In this document: positions 1 through 9,252 of the stretch, in pieces
Layout of the letters: each line of letters begins with the position of its first letter
Numbering within the stretch: the first letter of the stretch is position 1
DNA from: Paenibacillus sp. LHD-38
GTDB lineage: Bacteria; Bacillota; Bacilli; Paenibacillales; Paenibacillaceae
Direction: 5' to 3'
Assembly (NCBI RefSeq): GCF_031157315.1
Contig: NZ_JAVIFU010000032.1
Coordinates: forward strand, 16,980 to 80,979
DNA: 64,000 bases
Notes under the pieces: model-generated
Told to the model about the DNA's origin: nothing
Database searches by the model: none
What the model saw: only the letters and a program-made list of their open reading frames with translations
Position numbers and translations under genes: made by a program

Positions 1-37
1 ACCAGCTATTCCACGATAGAGAAGAGGGTATTTCAAT

Positions 38-1612
38 ATGGCGAAGCAAAAAAATTCTACCAAACAGACATTTATAAAAGGCGCTATGATTTTGCTTGCT
101 GCAGGCATCATTAACAGGCTGCTGGGTTTCGTGCCGCGTATCGCACTGCCGCGAATCATAGGCGCTGAGGGTGTCGGCTTATATCAGCTCAGCTACCCCT
201 TTCTTATGGTTATGCTCACCATAATTACGGGAGGCATACCTCTTGCCGTAGCCAAATGGATTGCGGAAGCCGAGTCCCAGGGCGATTCTAACCGGGTAAA
301 GTACATTTTTAGGACAGCCATGGGGCTCGTCGCTTTACTTAGCATAATTATGACCGGCGTGATGCTGCTCGGAGCGAAATGGATCACGACGCATATCCTT
401 CCGGATGCCCGCGTCTACCAAACCTTTTTGGTTATGACTCCGATGCTCATGATTATCGGTTTATCCTCGGTCTACCGCGGATACTTCCAAGGAAAGCAAA
501 ACATGATACCGACTGCCGTCTCCCAAATCGTAGAAACAGTGCTTCGGATCATCGCATCGCTTTCATTTGCATACATGCTTCTGCCCTACGGCTTAGAATG
601 GGCAGCGGCAGGAGCCATGCTCGGAGCCGTCGTTGGCGAAATCGGTGGTCTAGCGGTTCTGCTTTGGAAATATTATCGTGATAAAGCTCGCATAAAACAT
701 GAAGAAGCCCATGACGCCAAAATGCAAGCCAAAAATGAACCCGTGCTGCGGAGACTGCTCGGCTTATCGATCCCCGTAACCGGAAGTCGATTGGTTGGTT
801 CCTTCTCCTTCCTGCTGGAATCCATCCTTACCGCACGCAGCCTTGCGGCTGCCGGCATTGCAACTGGCATCGCTACTGCGCAATACGGTGCTCTTCAGGG
901 AATGATCGTACCGCTTCTTCTCTTGCCTACGGCCTTAACGTACTCGCTTGCCGTTTCACTGGTTCCTTCTTTATCCGAGGCCGCTGCCCGGGGAGATCAC
1001 TCCTTAATTCATAAAAGATTGCATCAATCCATGCGGCTCGCGCTTGTATCAGGTGCTCCGTTTGTCGTAATAATGACCTTGTTTGCGGAACCGATTTGCC
1101 GAATTCTCTATAATCATGCAGATATAGCGCCAATGCTGCAGCTCATCGCACCTGTTGGCATTTTCATTTACTTGCAAGCTCCGCTGCAAGCTGCCCTCCA
1201 AGCGCTTAATAAACCGGGAACAGCGCTAATCAATACATTAATCGGCGCAATCGTTAAACTGTTCCTTATCGTACAGCTCGCCTCTGATCCTGATTTTGGC
1301 ATATATGGTGCCCTTATTGCCATCAACGTTAATATCGTGCTCGTTACCGTCTTGCATGGCATAAGTGTACTACGATTTATCGGCTTCCATATGAAGTTTC
1401 TCGATTTCGCCAAAGTAGGCGCAGCAATGATTATAATGGGCGCGGCCGCTCGGTTTACAATGAATCAACAGCCGCTTACCATGGAATGGATTAATCTGCT
1501 TCTTGCTTGCGCAGCGAGTGCAATCGTCTATTTGCTGCTTATGGTTGGAATGAAAATCATTGACCGCCATGACATGGTTCGTATCCCTATATTCGGGAAT
1601 TGGTTTAAATAA
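38..1612 (+). CDS. spoVB: Stage V sporulation protein B (MOP-superfamily lipid flippase)
   Basis: Integral membrane protein of 524 aa, the usual SpoVB length, with about 14 hydrophobic segments and no signal peptide. The N-terminal region (GIINRLLGFVPRIALPR, then GAEGVGLYQLSYP) is typical of the SpoVB branch of the MATE/MOP polysaccharide flippases. SpoVB is needed for spore cortex peptidoglycan and is thought to move lipid-linked precursor across the forespore outer membrane. The ATG lies behind an AGAGGG ribosome site. The neighbouring DUF421, YrzE-like and YajC genes match the B. subtilis spoVB-yrbG-yrzE-yrbF order, which supports the call. It is one of only two plus-strand genes here and ends at a terminator shared with the convergent DUF421 gene. 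Confidence 0.93.
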   Translation: MAKQKNSTKQTFIKGAMILLAAGIINRLLGFVPRIALPRIIGAEGVGLYQLSYPFLMVMLTIITGGIPLAVAKWIAEAESQGDSNRVKYIFRTAMGLVALLSIIMTGVMLLGAKWITTHILPDARVYQTFLVMTPMLMIIGLSSVYRGYFQGKQNMIPTAVSQIVETVLRIIASLSFAYMLLPYGLEWAAAGAMLGAVVGEIGGLAVLLWKYYRDKARIKHEEAHDAKMQAKNEPVLRRLLGLSIPVTGSRLVGSFSFLLESILTARSLAAAGIATGIATAQYGALQGMIVPLLLLPTALTYSLAVSLVPSLSEAAARGDHSLIHKRLHQSMRLALVSGAPFVVIMTLFAEPICRILYNHADIAPMLQLIAPVGIFIYLQAPLQAALQALNKPGTALINTLIGAIVKLFLIVQLASDPDFGIYGALIAINVNIVLVTVLHGISVLRFIGFHMKFLDFAKVGAAMIIMGAAARFTMNQQPLTMEWINLLLACAASAIVYLLLMVGMKIIDRHDMVRIPIFGNWFK

Positions 1613-1637
1613 TTGAACAGGCATAATTAAAAAACAA

Positions 1638-1680
1638 CGATAGGAAAGGGAATTAATTCCCTTTCTTTATCGCTGTTTTT
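1638..1680. terminator. Bidirectional terminator between spoVB and DUF421 gene
   Basis: A hairpin at 1638-1672 (CGATA..AAAGGGAA paired with TTCCCTTT..TATCG) is followed by a T run at 1674-1680 on the plus strand, with A residues on the other side. It ends spoVB and overlaps the last codons of the convergent DUF421 gene. Confidence 0.8.
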
Positions 1681-2425
1681 TGTCATGCGTGTCTACGAAA
1701 AGCTTTCCTTTATGATCAATCGTGCAAAAAAATACGTCTTTGAAATCGGTGACGTCTTTTTCCTGCAGCACATTTTTAAGCCAAAATCTTGTTTTCTCAA
1801 GTTTTTCTAAATTCTCATCCTGTACCTTGCCATCCATGATAAGTGGAATGGGCAAAATTTCAAATCGAAATTTGGACGGAATGATTTTTGATTGGTTATA
1901 CTGTTTAAGTCTATTTTCCTGCTCTGAGCTTTCCGATTCACGGCCTTCCATTCCAATATTCTCAGAAGCATTACTGCTTTCCTTCGGTATTACGGAAAGC
2001 TTTCCGCTTGTTTCTAATATAGCGAATTCCACGTCAGACACGGCGCTAATTTTATTTTCCCTCAGCTGCAGCATCAAGTCATCCAAATTATAACGCTGCT
2101 TTCGCATAACATCGCTATTCAGCTTACCTTTGTCAATGATGACACTTGGCTTACCGTCAAAAAGCAGCCTTAACTTTCGACTTTTCATCGTCATAAAGGC
2201 ACTGACCACTTGAATGAACAATAAGACTGCCATCGGCAGAATACCGCTCCATAACGCGCGATCCGTATCTTCAATAACAATGACAGCAATTTCTGCGATC
2301 ATGACTGAAATAACCAAATCGAATACGGATAACTTACCAATCTCTCGCTTTCCCATAAAACGCATGATCAAAAACACCACAAAATAAATGATCACCGTCC
2401 GGATCAACAGGCTCCAGAATTCCAA
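1667..2425 (-). CDS. DUF421/YetF-family membrane protein (YrbG-like)
   Basis: 252 aa. Three hydrophobic N-terminal segments (residues about 5-85) contain the DUF421 signatures MRFMGKREIGKLSVFDLVI and LLFDGKPSVIIDKGKL. They are followed by a soluble YetF-type domain including the RYNLDDLMLQLRE motif. The C-terminal third is charged. The molecular role of the family is unknown. In B. subtilis the spore-associated paralogue YrbG also neighbours spoVB, so orthology is likely by context. The chosen start is TTG, with GGAGG about ten bases upstream. The last codons lie inside the convergent terminator shared with spoVB. Confidence 0.85.
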   Translation of the reverse strand: MEFWSLLIRTVIIYFVVFLIMRFMGKREIGKLSVFDLVISVMIAEIAVIVIEDTDRALWSGILPMAVLLFIQVVSAFMTMKSRKLRLLFDGKPSVIIDKGKLNSDVMRKQRYNLDDLMLQLRENKISAVSDVEFAILETSGKLSVIPKESSNASENIGMEGRESESSEQENRLKQYNQSKIIPSKFRFEILPIPLIMDGKVQDENLEKLEKTRFWLKNVLQEKDVTDFKDVFFCTIDHKGKLFVDTHDKKQR

Positions 2426-2654
2426 GCGGAAACCGCCTCCTCAACTTTTGTCTGCGAGCTGATGACAGCTCCTTTTGTCCGTAAAGGTATCATCACCAGC
2501 GTTCGATAACATCATACTCTGATCCTTACACGAATATATGGCAATGATCCTAAGCGTGCTAATAATGTCTTTGAAGACATGCCGATAGTTGTACTATTCT
2601 GACTAGCTTGACCATATGGATAAGTAATACATACCAATCGCTGGGGGGAATTGG

Positions 2655-3047
2655 ATGAGCTCGGTTAAACAAGCTGCTAAACCGCCATTAATTGCTTCAC
2701 CTCTGCTTGCTGGAGTGCTTTTTTCAATCATTTGGCTAGCAGTAGGCGCCTTGCTGCTCTCGCTGCTTTTGCATTTTACGGGAATGAAAGAAAGCAGCTT
2801 ATCCACGAATGCATTGCTTGTTCATGGCTTTGCTTCATTAGCTGGAGGCTTTACTTCTGGCCGTCGCTCTGAAAGTAAAGGCTGGTATAACGGAGCGCTG
2901 CTCGGGTTGATTTATGGCGCTATCGTGATCATTATCAGCTTCCTTGCTTCAAATGCATCACTTTCGCTGCACAGCGCTTTGCTGCTCGGCGCTTCTCTCT
3001 TGACAGGCGCATTCGGCGGTATGATCGGCGTGAATTTAAAAAAATAA
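2655..3047 (+). CDS. TIGR04086-type small membrane protein (YrzE-like)
   Basis: 130 aa with four predicted membrane segments and glycine/serine-rich helices (LASLAGGFTSGRRSESKGWYNGALLGLIYG). It has the size and pattern of the TIGR04086/YrzE family, which sits beside spoVB and yajC in many spore formers and has no known biochemical function. A GGGGGG ribosome site lies six bases before the ATG. The gene is transcribed towards yajC and is separated from it by a perfect palindromic terminator. The 230-bp gap on its left is shared with the divergent DUF421 gene; I saw no convincing sigma-A promoter there. Confidence 0.8.
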   Translation: MSSVKQAAKPPLIASPLLAGVLFSIIWLAVGALLLSLLLHFTGMKESSLSTNALLVHGFASLAGGFTSGRRSESKGWYNGALLGLIYGAIVIIISFLASNASLSLHSALLLGASLLTGAFGGMIGVNLKK

Positions 3048-3060
3048 GCGGGTATACGCA

Positions 3061-3102
3061 AAAGAAAACGGCTGACATGCATGCATGTCAGCCGTTTTCT
3101 TT
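3061..3102. terminator. 42-bp perfect palindrome, bidirectional terminator
   Basis: Positions 3061-3102 form a perfect 42-bp inverted repeat centred on TGCATGCA. It has an A-rich left edge and a T-rich right edge, so it can end both the YrzE-like gene (plus) and yajC (minus). Confidence 0.85.
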
Positions 3103-3112
3103 CACCTATACC

Positions 3113-3421
3113 TTATTCAGTTACTGCTGGTGCAGAGTTAATAATGGTGTTAATGGCACTGCGCTCAAACGTCATCTTTGTTGTATCGTTTACACGAAGT
3201 ACAACCGTATCGTCGCTAAGCTCAACGACCGTTCCATGCAATCCACCAATTGTTGAAATCTTATCGCCTTTTTTCAATTGGTTAAGCATTGAAGAACGCT
3301 GTTTCTGTTTCTTCTGTTGCGGACGGATAAGTAAGAAATAAAACACCGCGAACATAAGCACAAACGGCCAAATCATACCTAGAATATTACTTTGTCCTGC
3401 TTCACCTGCTGCTTGCCACAT
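3113..3421 (-). CDS. yajC: Preprotein translocase accessory subunit YajC
   Basis: 102 aa from an ATG with AAGGGGGG just upstream; a longer reading frame exists, but this ribosome site fixes the start. One membrane helix (residues about 15-37, ending FYFLLIRPQQKKQKQR) precedes a cytoplasmic domain with the YajC core GDKISTIGGLHGTVVELSDDTVVLRVND. YajC associates with the SecDF-YidC holotranslocon. Here it is the distal gene of queA-tgt-yajC, the common bacterial arrangement. It ends at the palindromic terminator. Confidence 0.93.
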   Translation of the reverse strand: MWQAAGEAGQSNILGMIWPFVLMFAVFYFLLIRPQQKKQKQRSSMLNQLKKGDKISTIGGLHGTVVELSDDTVVLRVNDTTKMTFERSAINTIINSAPAVTE

Positions 3422-3435
3422 CGAAATCCCCCCTT

Positions 3436-4569
3436 TCAAAACCCTTTCTCATTATCGAACAGGCCGTAGCTTGTGAAGAAGGAATCCCGGAAATCAAGCA
3501 ACCGGTCCTCCATGATCGCTTGCCGAACGTCCCGCATGAGTTGAAGCAAGAAATGCAAATTGTGATAAGTCGTCAGCCTCATACCAAACGTCTCATCCGC
3601 TTTTATTAAATGCCGGATATAAGCTCTTGAATAGTTCGTACACGTATAACATGAGCATTCCGGGTCCAGCGGACCAAAATCCTCCGCATACTTCGCATTG
3701 CGGATAACGAGTCTGCCTTGACTTGTCATCGTTGTCCCGTTTCGGGCTATTCGTGTCGGCAGTACGCAATCGAACATATCGATACCGCGGATAGACCCTT
3801 CAATCAGTGCATCCGGCGATCCGACTCCCATCAGGTAACGCGGTTTATTCGCTGGTAAAATGGGAACCGTATAATCAAGAACATCATACATTAAATGCTT
3901 AGGCTCGCCTACACTCAGTCCACCAATAGCATACCCCGGGAAATCCATGGAAGTCAAATCATTTGCGCTTTGAATGCGCAAATCCTTGTACATCCCCCCT
4001 TGTACGATGGCGAAGAGTCCTTGATCATGTGGCCGTGCATGCGCTTCGAGACACCGCTCAGCCCATCTTGTTGTCCGCTCCAATGATTTTTTCACATATT
4101 CATGTTCTGCGGGAAAGGGCGGGCATTCATCGAAAGCCATCATAATATCTGAGCCCAGCGCATTTTGTATCTCCATTGCCACCTCTGGAGAAAGAAACTT
4201 CTTATCGCCATTGAGGTGGGAACGAAAGTGTACGCCCTCTTCTGTAATTTTACGCATTTCGCTTAGGCTGAACACCTGAAAGCCGCCGCTGTCTGTAAGG
4301 ATCGGCCGATCCCAGTTCATAAACTTATGCAGTCCGCCGGCATTTCTTACAATCTCATGTCCCGGTCTTAGAAAAAGATGATACGTGTTGCTCAAAATAA
4401 TATGAGCGTCCATCGTCTTCAGCTCTTCTGGACTCATCGTCTTGACGGTAGCCTGCGTACCTACCGGCATAAAGGTCGGTGTTTCAATAATACCGTGTGG
4501 AGTGTGCACACGTCCAAGGCGTGCCCCCGATTGCTTGCATTGTTTGATTAATTCATATTTTACAGCCAC
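3436..4569 (-). CDS. tgt: tRNA-guanine transglycosylase
   Basis: 377 aa, standard for bacterial TGT. The enzyme exchanges guanine 34 for preQ1 in tRNAs with GUN anticodons. Visible motifs are TLSNTYHLFLRPG near residue 60, DSGGFQVFS near 95 (substrate-binding Asp), GGLSVGEPK near 220, the DCVLPTRIARNGT nucleophile region, and the zinc-binding CSCYTCTNYSRAYIRHL. The start is GTG behind AGGAAG. It lies 22 bases after queA, which performs the next modification step, and 14 bases before yajC. Confidence 0.97.
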   Translation of the reverse strand: MAVKYELIKQCKQSGARLGRVHTPHGIIETPTFMPVGTQATVKTMSPEELKTMDAHIILSNTYHLFLRPGHEIVRNAGGLHKFMNWDRPILTDSGGFQVFSLSEMRKITEEGVHFRSHLNGDKKFLSPEVAMEIQNALGSDIMMAFDECPPFPAEHEYVKKSLERTTRWAERCLEAHARPHDQGLFAIVQGGMYKDLRIQSANDLTSMDFPGYAIGGLSVGEPKHLMYDVLDYTVPILPANKPRYLMGVGSPDALIEGSIRGIDMFDCVLPTRIARNGTTMTSQGRLVIRNAKYAEDFGPLDPECSCYTCTNYSRAYIRHLIKADETFGMRLTTYHNLHFLLQLMRDVRQAIMEDRLLDFRDSFFTSYGLFDNEKGF

Positions 4570-4591
4570 AATTCACGCTTCCTATTCCTAG

Positions 4592-5638
4592 TTAGTAAAT
4601 AAACATCGCGTCGCCAAAGCTGAAAAAACGATATTCATGAGCAATCGCTTCTTCATAAGCCCGCATGACGGCATCACGTCCTGCCAGTGCACTTACAAGC
4701 ATAACCAGCGTTGACTTTGGCAAATGAAAATTGGTGAGAAGTGCATTAACGAGCTTAAACTCATAGCCTGGGAAAATGAAAATGGAAGTCCAACCGTTGC
4801 AAGCCTCAAGCGGTTTCCCTTCAAAACGCGCCGCCAAAGTCTCGAGTGTCCTAGACGAGGTTGTCCCTACAGCAATTATACGTGCCCCGCTCCGTTTAGC
4901 TTCATTAATTATTGCCGCATTCTGCTCGTTCAGCTCATAATACTCGGCATGCATTTCATGATCCTCCACCAAATCGACTGACATTGGACGGAAAGTCCCC
5001 AATCCAACATGGAGTGTCACGTAGGCTAACTGGACTCCCTTTTCCTGCAATCTTGCAAGAAACTCATCGGTAAAATGAAGGCCTGCCGTTGGGGCCGCCG
5101 CAGATCCCGCATGCTTCGAGTAAACGGTCTGATATCTTTCCCGCTCTTCCAGCCTCTCCTTGATATAAGGCGGCAGCGGCATTTCTCCCAGTCTGTCCAG
5201 AAGCTCTTGAAAGATTCCTTCATACTGAAACCGAATCGTTCTTCCGCCCATCTCGCCTTCCTGCTCAATCACTGCTCGCAGCAGGGGGTTGCCATGCCCA
5301 TCATCGCCAAACGATAGCGCTGTGCCAATCTTCAGCCGCTTGGCTGGCTTGCCAAGCGCTTCCCAGCTGTCTCCCTCGAGCTGCTTTAGCAGCAGCAGCT
5401 CGATTTTGGCTCCGGTGTCGCTCTTGATTCCTGTTAACCGAGCAGGAATAACTCTAGTATCATTTAAAACAAGCACGTCACCAGCCCCGACATACTGCTC
5501 CAAATCTGTAAATTTGTTATGCGCGATCTCACCTGTTTGCTTGTTCAGAGCAAGCAGCTTCGAGGCTGTTCTATCCAGCAGCGGTGTCTGAGCGATTAGA
5601 CGCTCTGGCAAGTCAAAATCAAACCATTCTACATTCAT
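4592..5638 (-). CDS. queA: S-adenosylmethionine:tRNA ribosyltransferase-isomerase
   Basis: 348 aa, normal length. QueA transfers and isomerises the ribose of SAM onto preQ1-modified tRNA to give epoxyqueuosine. Family motifs are FDLPERLIAQTPL at the N-terminus, VLVLNDTRVIPARL, AAPTAGLHFTDEFL and TSSRTLE, with TNFHLPKSTLVMLVSALAGRD near the C-terminus. It starts with ATG and lies ten bases after the SpoIID-like gene and upstream of tgt in the same direction, so the two queuosine genes are probably co-transcribed. Confidence 0.97.
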   Translation of the reverse strand: MNVEWFDFDLPERLIAQTPLLDRTASKLLALNKQTGEIAHNKFTDLEQYVGAGDVLVLNDTRVIPARLTGIKSDTGAKIELLLLKQLEGDSWEALGKPAKRLKIGTALSFGDDGHGNPLLRAVIEQEGEMGGRTIRFQYEGIFQELLDRLGEMPLPPYIKERLEERERYQTVYSKHAGSAAAPTAGLHFTDEFLARLQEKGVQLAYVTLHVGLGTFRPMSVDLVEDHEMHAEYYELNEQNAAIINEAKRSGARIIAVGTTSSRTLETLAARFEGKPLEACNGWTSIFIFPGYEFKLVNALLTNFHLPKSTLVMLVSALAGRDAVMRAYEEAIAHEYRFFSFGDAMFIY

Positions 5639-5648
5639 ATCGATTCAA

Positions 5649-7769
5649 TCATTCCTTAGCGATGGTTACATCTTTGTAGTAGTATTTCAAAATATATTGA
5701 TAGTCATACCCTTGCTGCGCAAGGCTTAAAGCACCGTATTGCGATAACCCGACGCCATGTCCGTTTCCTGTGCCTATAAAACGGAATGACGGCTCTTTTG
5801 TTGCGGCACGCAGATGCTTGCTGCCATCCAAAATAAATAGGTTATCCTGATTTGCTTCGGTAACCTTTCCACCCGCGCCGATCATATAGATAGGAGCCGT
5901 ATCTGCCGGTTTAGTCCGTGTAGCGGAGCCTGCGCTGAGCATCGCTACCTTTGCTGTTTCCTCAATTTGAAATAAGGTGCTTGGCAGCGAGCCTTGTACG
6001 CCTAATGTACTTCGGAACATATCCGGATAGCTAACGCTAAGCTTCTCGCCGTTAGCCATAATTTCAGTTGCGCGCCCTGATGCTCCGCTCTGGCTTATTT
6101 CCAAGGTGCGAAGCGGACCGGCAATCTTTGATTTTACTTTGGCGTTAATAACAGTCAGCATTTCCTGCGGGGTATAGGGCCCTCTTATCCAAGACATAGA
6201 ACCCGTTTCCACTCTTTTCTCCAACACAACAACCTGCGTTCCGCTGTCTGCTTGTGCTACAACCGGGATCGTATCTTGAATTTGTGGATGCTTTCGTACC
6301 TTTGTTCCATTCGTGTTCACCTGCATAATAGCGCTGCCGGCTGCCGTTGTTTGTCCGGTCTCATCGAGCAAATCATCGCGAACATAACCGATAGCTCCGG
6401 TAGGAAGGACAACGCGGTACCAGTTGTGTAATCCAACCTCTGATGAAGTATCCGGGCTCTTTACAGGCTGCAAATAAGGAACGGCATTTCCCCATATTTC
6501 TTTGGCATCGGCTGTCATTCCCCCGCTGCTTGCCACAAATAAAGCTTCAATGACTTTGCCGTTATACAAAGCGACTTCTCCAGCCGTAGCTTCTACAGCT
6601 GCTATGGTTGTAGGACGTTCCGAGCCGACACCGTAATAGGCCTGACTTAGAGTCGTATCTACCACATGAGCGATTTGAAAACCGAAGCCTTTGTTAAGTG
6701 CGTAGGACCTGGCCGCTACAGCTTGTGCCTTCAAAGCCTCTGCCGGCCATGTCGAATACATTTCCACCCCAACGACTGAGTAAAGGTATTGCTCAAAAGG
6801 AAGCTCGTTTATGACTGCCATGCGTCCGTTAAGCACACTAAGCTCAAAAAATCCGCGATAGCTGCGGTTACTTCTTTCCGTAAGCTTAATCGGCTCCGAG
6901 CCGATTGGCGAAACCGATATTTCCGCTCCGCTGCCTGCAAACATATAAAGCTCCGAGCTGCTCTCCGCTTTAGCACTTACGGTGTGATCGTTTCGCACCA
7001 ATAAATAAGCTGAGCTTGAATCACTATCGGTTAACGCGCTCCCGCCCGCAGCCTTTGCAGCTGCAGCTCGAACGATTTGAAGCTCTGCCTCTGTCACTGC
7101 AGCGCCTACCATAACCGAATAATTGACTGTTCCACTTTGTGTCGACCGAACCGCTACGAAAGCATCAAGCCCAACTGCACCAAAACTGCTTGCAGCTGCG
7201 ATTGCTGCTGCTTTATTCGGTAAAGCCGCGTTCTCCAAATGAAGCGGTCCCTGCAGCACGGATTTAAATCCGCCAGCCAGCTTAGACAGCTCGCTATCGC
7301 TTGTCCATTTGGTTTGAGCGGCAGCGGCTTCTGCGGCTGTTTTGTATGTACCTTCAATGACCTGATAAACGATTGCGCCGTTCTTGGAAAGCGAGGTTAG
7401 AAATGCCGCTCCCTTCAAAGCCTGCAGCCTCTTTTGTACAGCTAGCGCTGAAGCAAAGGTTGATGACTCATATACCTTTACCTTAAAGCTGTCCACAGCA
7501 AAACGAGCAATTGCGCCTGCATCCACATTGAACCATTGTTGAACACCATCCGGTTGTCTTTCGCCAATGCTCATGCCTCCAGCTGACGAAAAGGTTGCCG
7601 CAGCCGTCGTTTCATCATATTTCCCAGGCAATTGCATAAACAAAGCTACGCGAATATTATCCAGCTTAGGCACAGCTGCTTGTGACGGTGAAGCAGTCCA
7701 AACCGTTGCGAGCAGTATAATCGTTAAGACCATGATCGTGTATCGCTTGATTGACCGTTTAATTGCCAA
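5649..7769 (-). CDS. SpoIID/LytB-domain protein with SPOR-like and SH3-like parts
   Basis: 706 aa from a TTG start behind GAGGGGAGAG, one base after the upstream gene's stop. The N-terminus has a positively charged signal or anchor segment (IMVLTIILLATVWTASPSQAA). A SPOR-like stretch follows (VKVYESSTFASALAVQKRL...). The SpoIID/LytB amidase-enhancer core then appears (LPFEQYLYSVVGVEMYSTWPAEALKAQAVAARSYA, ASSGGMTADAKEIWG), finished at the C-terminus by GHGVGLSQYGALSLAQQGYDYQYILKYYY. An SH3-like segment (WYRVVLPTGAIGYVRDDLL, TKVRKHPQI) interrupts the core. SpoIID itself is a forespore-engulfment lytic transglycosylase. This longer extracellular relative probably also acts on peptidoglycan, but its substrate is unknown. 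Confidence 0.85.
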   Translation of the reverse strand: MAIKRSIKRYTIMVLTIILLATVWTASPSQAAVPKLDNIRVALFMQLPGKYDETTAAATFSSAGGMSIGERQPDGVQQWFNVDAGAIARFAVDSFKVKVYESSTFASALAVQKRLQALKGAAFLTSLSKNGAIVYQVIEGTYKTAAEAAAAQTKWTSDSELSKLAGGFKSVLQGPLHLENAALPNKAAAIAAASSFGAVGLDAFVAVRSTQSGTVNYSVMVGAAVTEAELQIVRAAAAKAAGGSALTDSDSSSAYLLVRNDHTVSAKAESSSELYMFAGSGAEISVSPIGSEPIKLTERSNRSYRGFFELSVLNGRMAVINELPFEQYLYSVVGVEMYSTWPAEALKAQAVAARSYALNKGFGFQIAHVVDTTLSQAYYGVGSERPTTIAAVEATAGEVALYNGKVIEALFVASSGGMTADAKEIWGNAVPYLQPVKSPDTSSEVGLHNWYRVVLPTGAIGYVRDDLLDETGQTTAAGSAIMQVNTNGTKVRKHPQIQDTIPVVAQADSGTQVVVLEKRVETGSMSWIRGPYTPQEMLTVINAKVKSKIAGPLRTLEISQSGASGRATEIMANGEKLSVSYPDMFRSTLGVQGSLPSTLFQIEETAKVAMLSAGSATRTKPADTAPIYMIGAGGKVTEANQDNLFILDGSKHLRAATKEPSFRFIGTGNGHGVGLSQYGALSLAQQGYDYQYILKYYYKDVTIAKE

Positions 7770-7770
7770 G

Positions 7771-8226
7771 CTAGTTTCTCTCCCCTCTATCCTGCGGCAA
7801 ATCGCAGCCGTCAATGGAACAGCTTTGCTCAGTAGAGCCAAACCATTCGTATCTTCTTTTTGCTACAAATCGATAGATGCGGTCCGCGATTCGGTTCATG
7901 CCTGGCATTCGATAGAAAGCGGACAGCCAGCGAAAGCCTTCTACCGTTCTTAAAATGCGTACAATCCCGTCAGCACCTGCAAACAACTGCCCACGCTCAT
8001 CGGCAACATGCATTTTCTCATAAAGCGCGGCAAAATCCAGCTTATCAATGCGAGGAATGAGCCGAGTAGTATCATGATCCGTTTCTAATTGCTGAATCGA
8101 TATAAATATCAAATCCGCTTTGGAATGGAGTTCCTTCAGCTTGGCCACGGAAGCAAGGCATAAATTGCAATATCCGTCATAAATGACGTACAGCTTCTCT
8201 GAAGCACGGTTGCCCGTATTGCTCAT
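7771..8226 (-). CDS. DCC-family thiol-disulfide oxidoreductase-like protein (DUF393)
   Basis: 151 aa. The N-terminus holds the DCC-family thioredoxin-like signature YVIYDGYCNLCLASVAKL (DxxCxxC). The C-terminus has the usual GFRWLSAFYRMPGMNRIADRIYRFVAKRRYEWF segment. The family is predicted to form thiol-disulfide oxidoreductases, but the substrates are unknown. It starts at an ATG behind GGGAGG and sits between ruvB and the SpoIID-like gene with gaps of five and one bases, which suggests one transcript. The extra C-terminal cysteines (SCSIDGCDLPQ) are not part of the core motif. Confidence 0.85.
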   Translation of the reverse strand: MSNTGNRASEKLYVIYDGYCNLCLASVAKLKELHSKADLIFISIQQLETDHDTTRLIPRIDKLDFAALYEKMHVADERGQLFAGADGIVRILRTVEGFRWLSAFYRMPGMNRIADRIYRFVAKRRYEWFGSTEQSCSIDGCDLPQDRGERN

Positions 8227-8231
8227 TGCCG

Positions 8232-9233
8232 TTACCTCCCTGGAATCGGAAGACCTAAATGCCGATAGGCTTGCTCTGTAGCGATTCGTCCGCGCGGCGT
8301 GCGTTGCAGAAACCCGATTTGCATCAAGTAAGGTTCATATACATCCTCAATAGTTTGGCTTTCTTCCCCGATTGTTGCTGCAATTGTATCCAGGCCAACA
8401 GGTCTGCCGGCAAAAGTTGTCATCATGGCTTGCAGCATCTTGAAATCAATCATATCAAGTCCCATCGGATCGACCTGCAGCAGTTCAAGCGCTGACTGGG
8501 CAATATCATGCGTAATGACCCCATCGCCGCGAACCTGCGCAAAATCACGCACGCGCTTTAGCAGTCGATTCGCGATACGCGGGGTTCCCCGGGAACGCAT
8601 GGCAATCTCAGAAGCTGCCTCACCCACAATGCTGACATTCAAGATCTCGGCGGTTCTTGCAACGATAAATGCAAGTTCATCGATCGTATAGAACTCAAGC
8701 CTGCTCACGACTCCAAAACGATCGCGAAGTGGCGCCGAGAGCAAGCCGGCTCTCGTTGTCGCGCCAATTAAGGTGAACGGTGGCAAGTCCAATCGAACGG
8801 ACCTGGCACTTGGCCCTTTACCGATCATAATATCAAGCGCGAAATCTTCCATCGCCGGGTACAAAACTTCCTCTACGGTCCGGTGCAAGCGATGAATTTC
8901 ATCAATGAACAGGACGTCCCCCTCCTGCAAATTCGTCAGCAGCGCAGCAAGATCACCCGGGCGCTCAATGGCCGGCCCCGATGTGGTGCGCAGACTGACC
9001 CCCAGCTCGTTCGCGATAATGTTCGACAGCGTTGTTTTACCCAGTCCAGGCGGACCGTAAAGCAGAACATGATCCAATGCTTCCTTGCGAAGCTTCGCTG
9101 CTTCGATATATACCTTCAAATTTTCCTTGGCCTTTGATTGTCCGATATATTCGGCTAAATAGCGGGGACGCAAGCTTAGCTCAACCGCCTGATCTTCCAT
9201 CATCAGGTTGGCGGAAATGATTCTATCATCCAT
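8232..9233 (-). CDS. ruvB: Holliday junction ATP-dependent DNA helicase RuvB
   Basis: 333 aa AAA+ motor that drives branch migration of Holliday junctions with RuvA. Walker A is GPPGLGKTT at residues 60-68. Walker B is LFIDEIHRL, sensor 1 is TLIGATTRAGLLSAPLRDRFG and the arginine finger region is RSRGTPRIANRLL. The winged-helix C-terminus ends PYLMQIGFLQRTPRGR. The ATG has a GGAGG site. It follows ruvA by 19 bases in a ruvC-ruvA-ruvB operon. Confidence 0.98.
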   Translation of the reverse strand: MDDRIISANLMMEDQAVELSLRPRYLAEYIGQSKAKENLKVYIEAAKLRKEALDHVLLYGPPGLGKTTLSNIIANELGVSLRTTSGPAIERPGDLAALLTNLQEGDVLFIDEIHRLHRTVEEVLYPAMEDFALDIMIGKGPSARSVRLDLPPFTLIGATTRAGLLSAPLRDRFGVVSRLEFYTIDELAFIVARTAEILNVSIVGEAASEIAMRSRGTPRIANRLLKRVRDFAQVRGDGVITHDIAQSALELLQVDPMGLDMIDFKMLQAMMTTFAGRPVGLDTIAATIGEESQTIEDVYEPYLMQIGFLQRTPRGRIATEQAYRHLGLPIPGR

Positions 9234-9252
9234 TTGCTTTTATCTCCCTCCG

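Noticed and set aside
2426..2654. Divergent promoters between the DUF421 and YrzE-like genes
   Set aside because: Several TTGA and TA-rich hexamers occur, but none pair at proper spacing with convincing matches.
5075..5317. Antisense frames inside queA and other housekeeping genes
   Set aside because: They are shadows of well-supported genes on the opposite strand and lack independent coding evidence.
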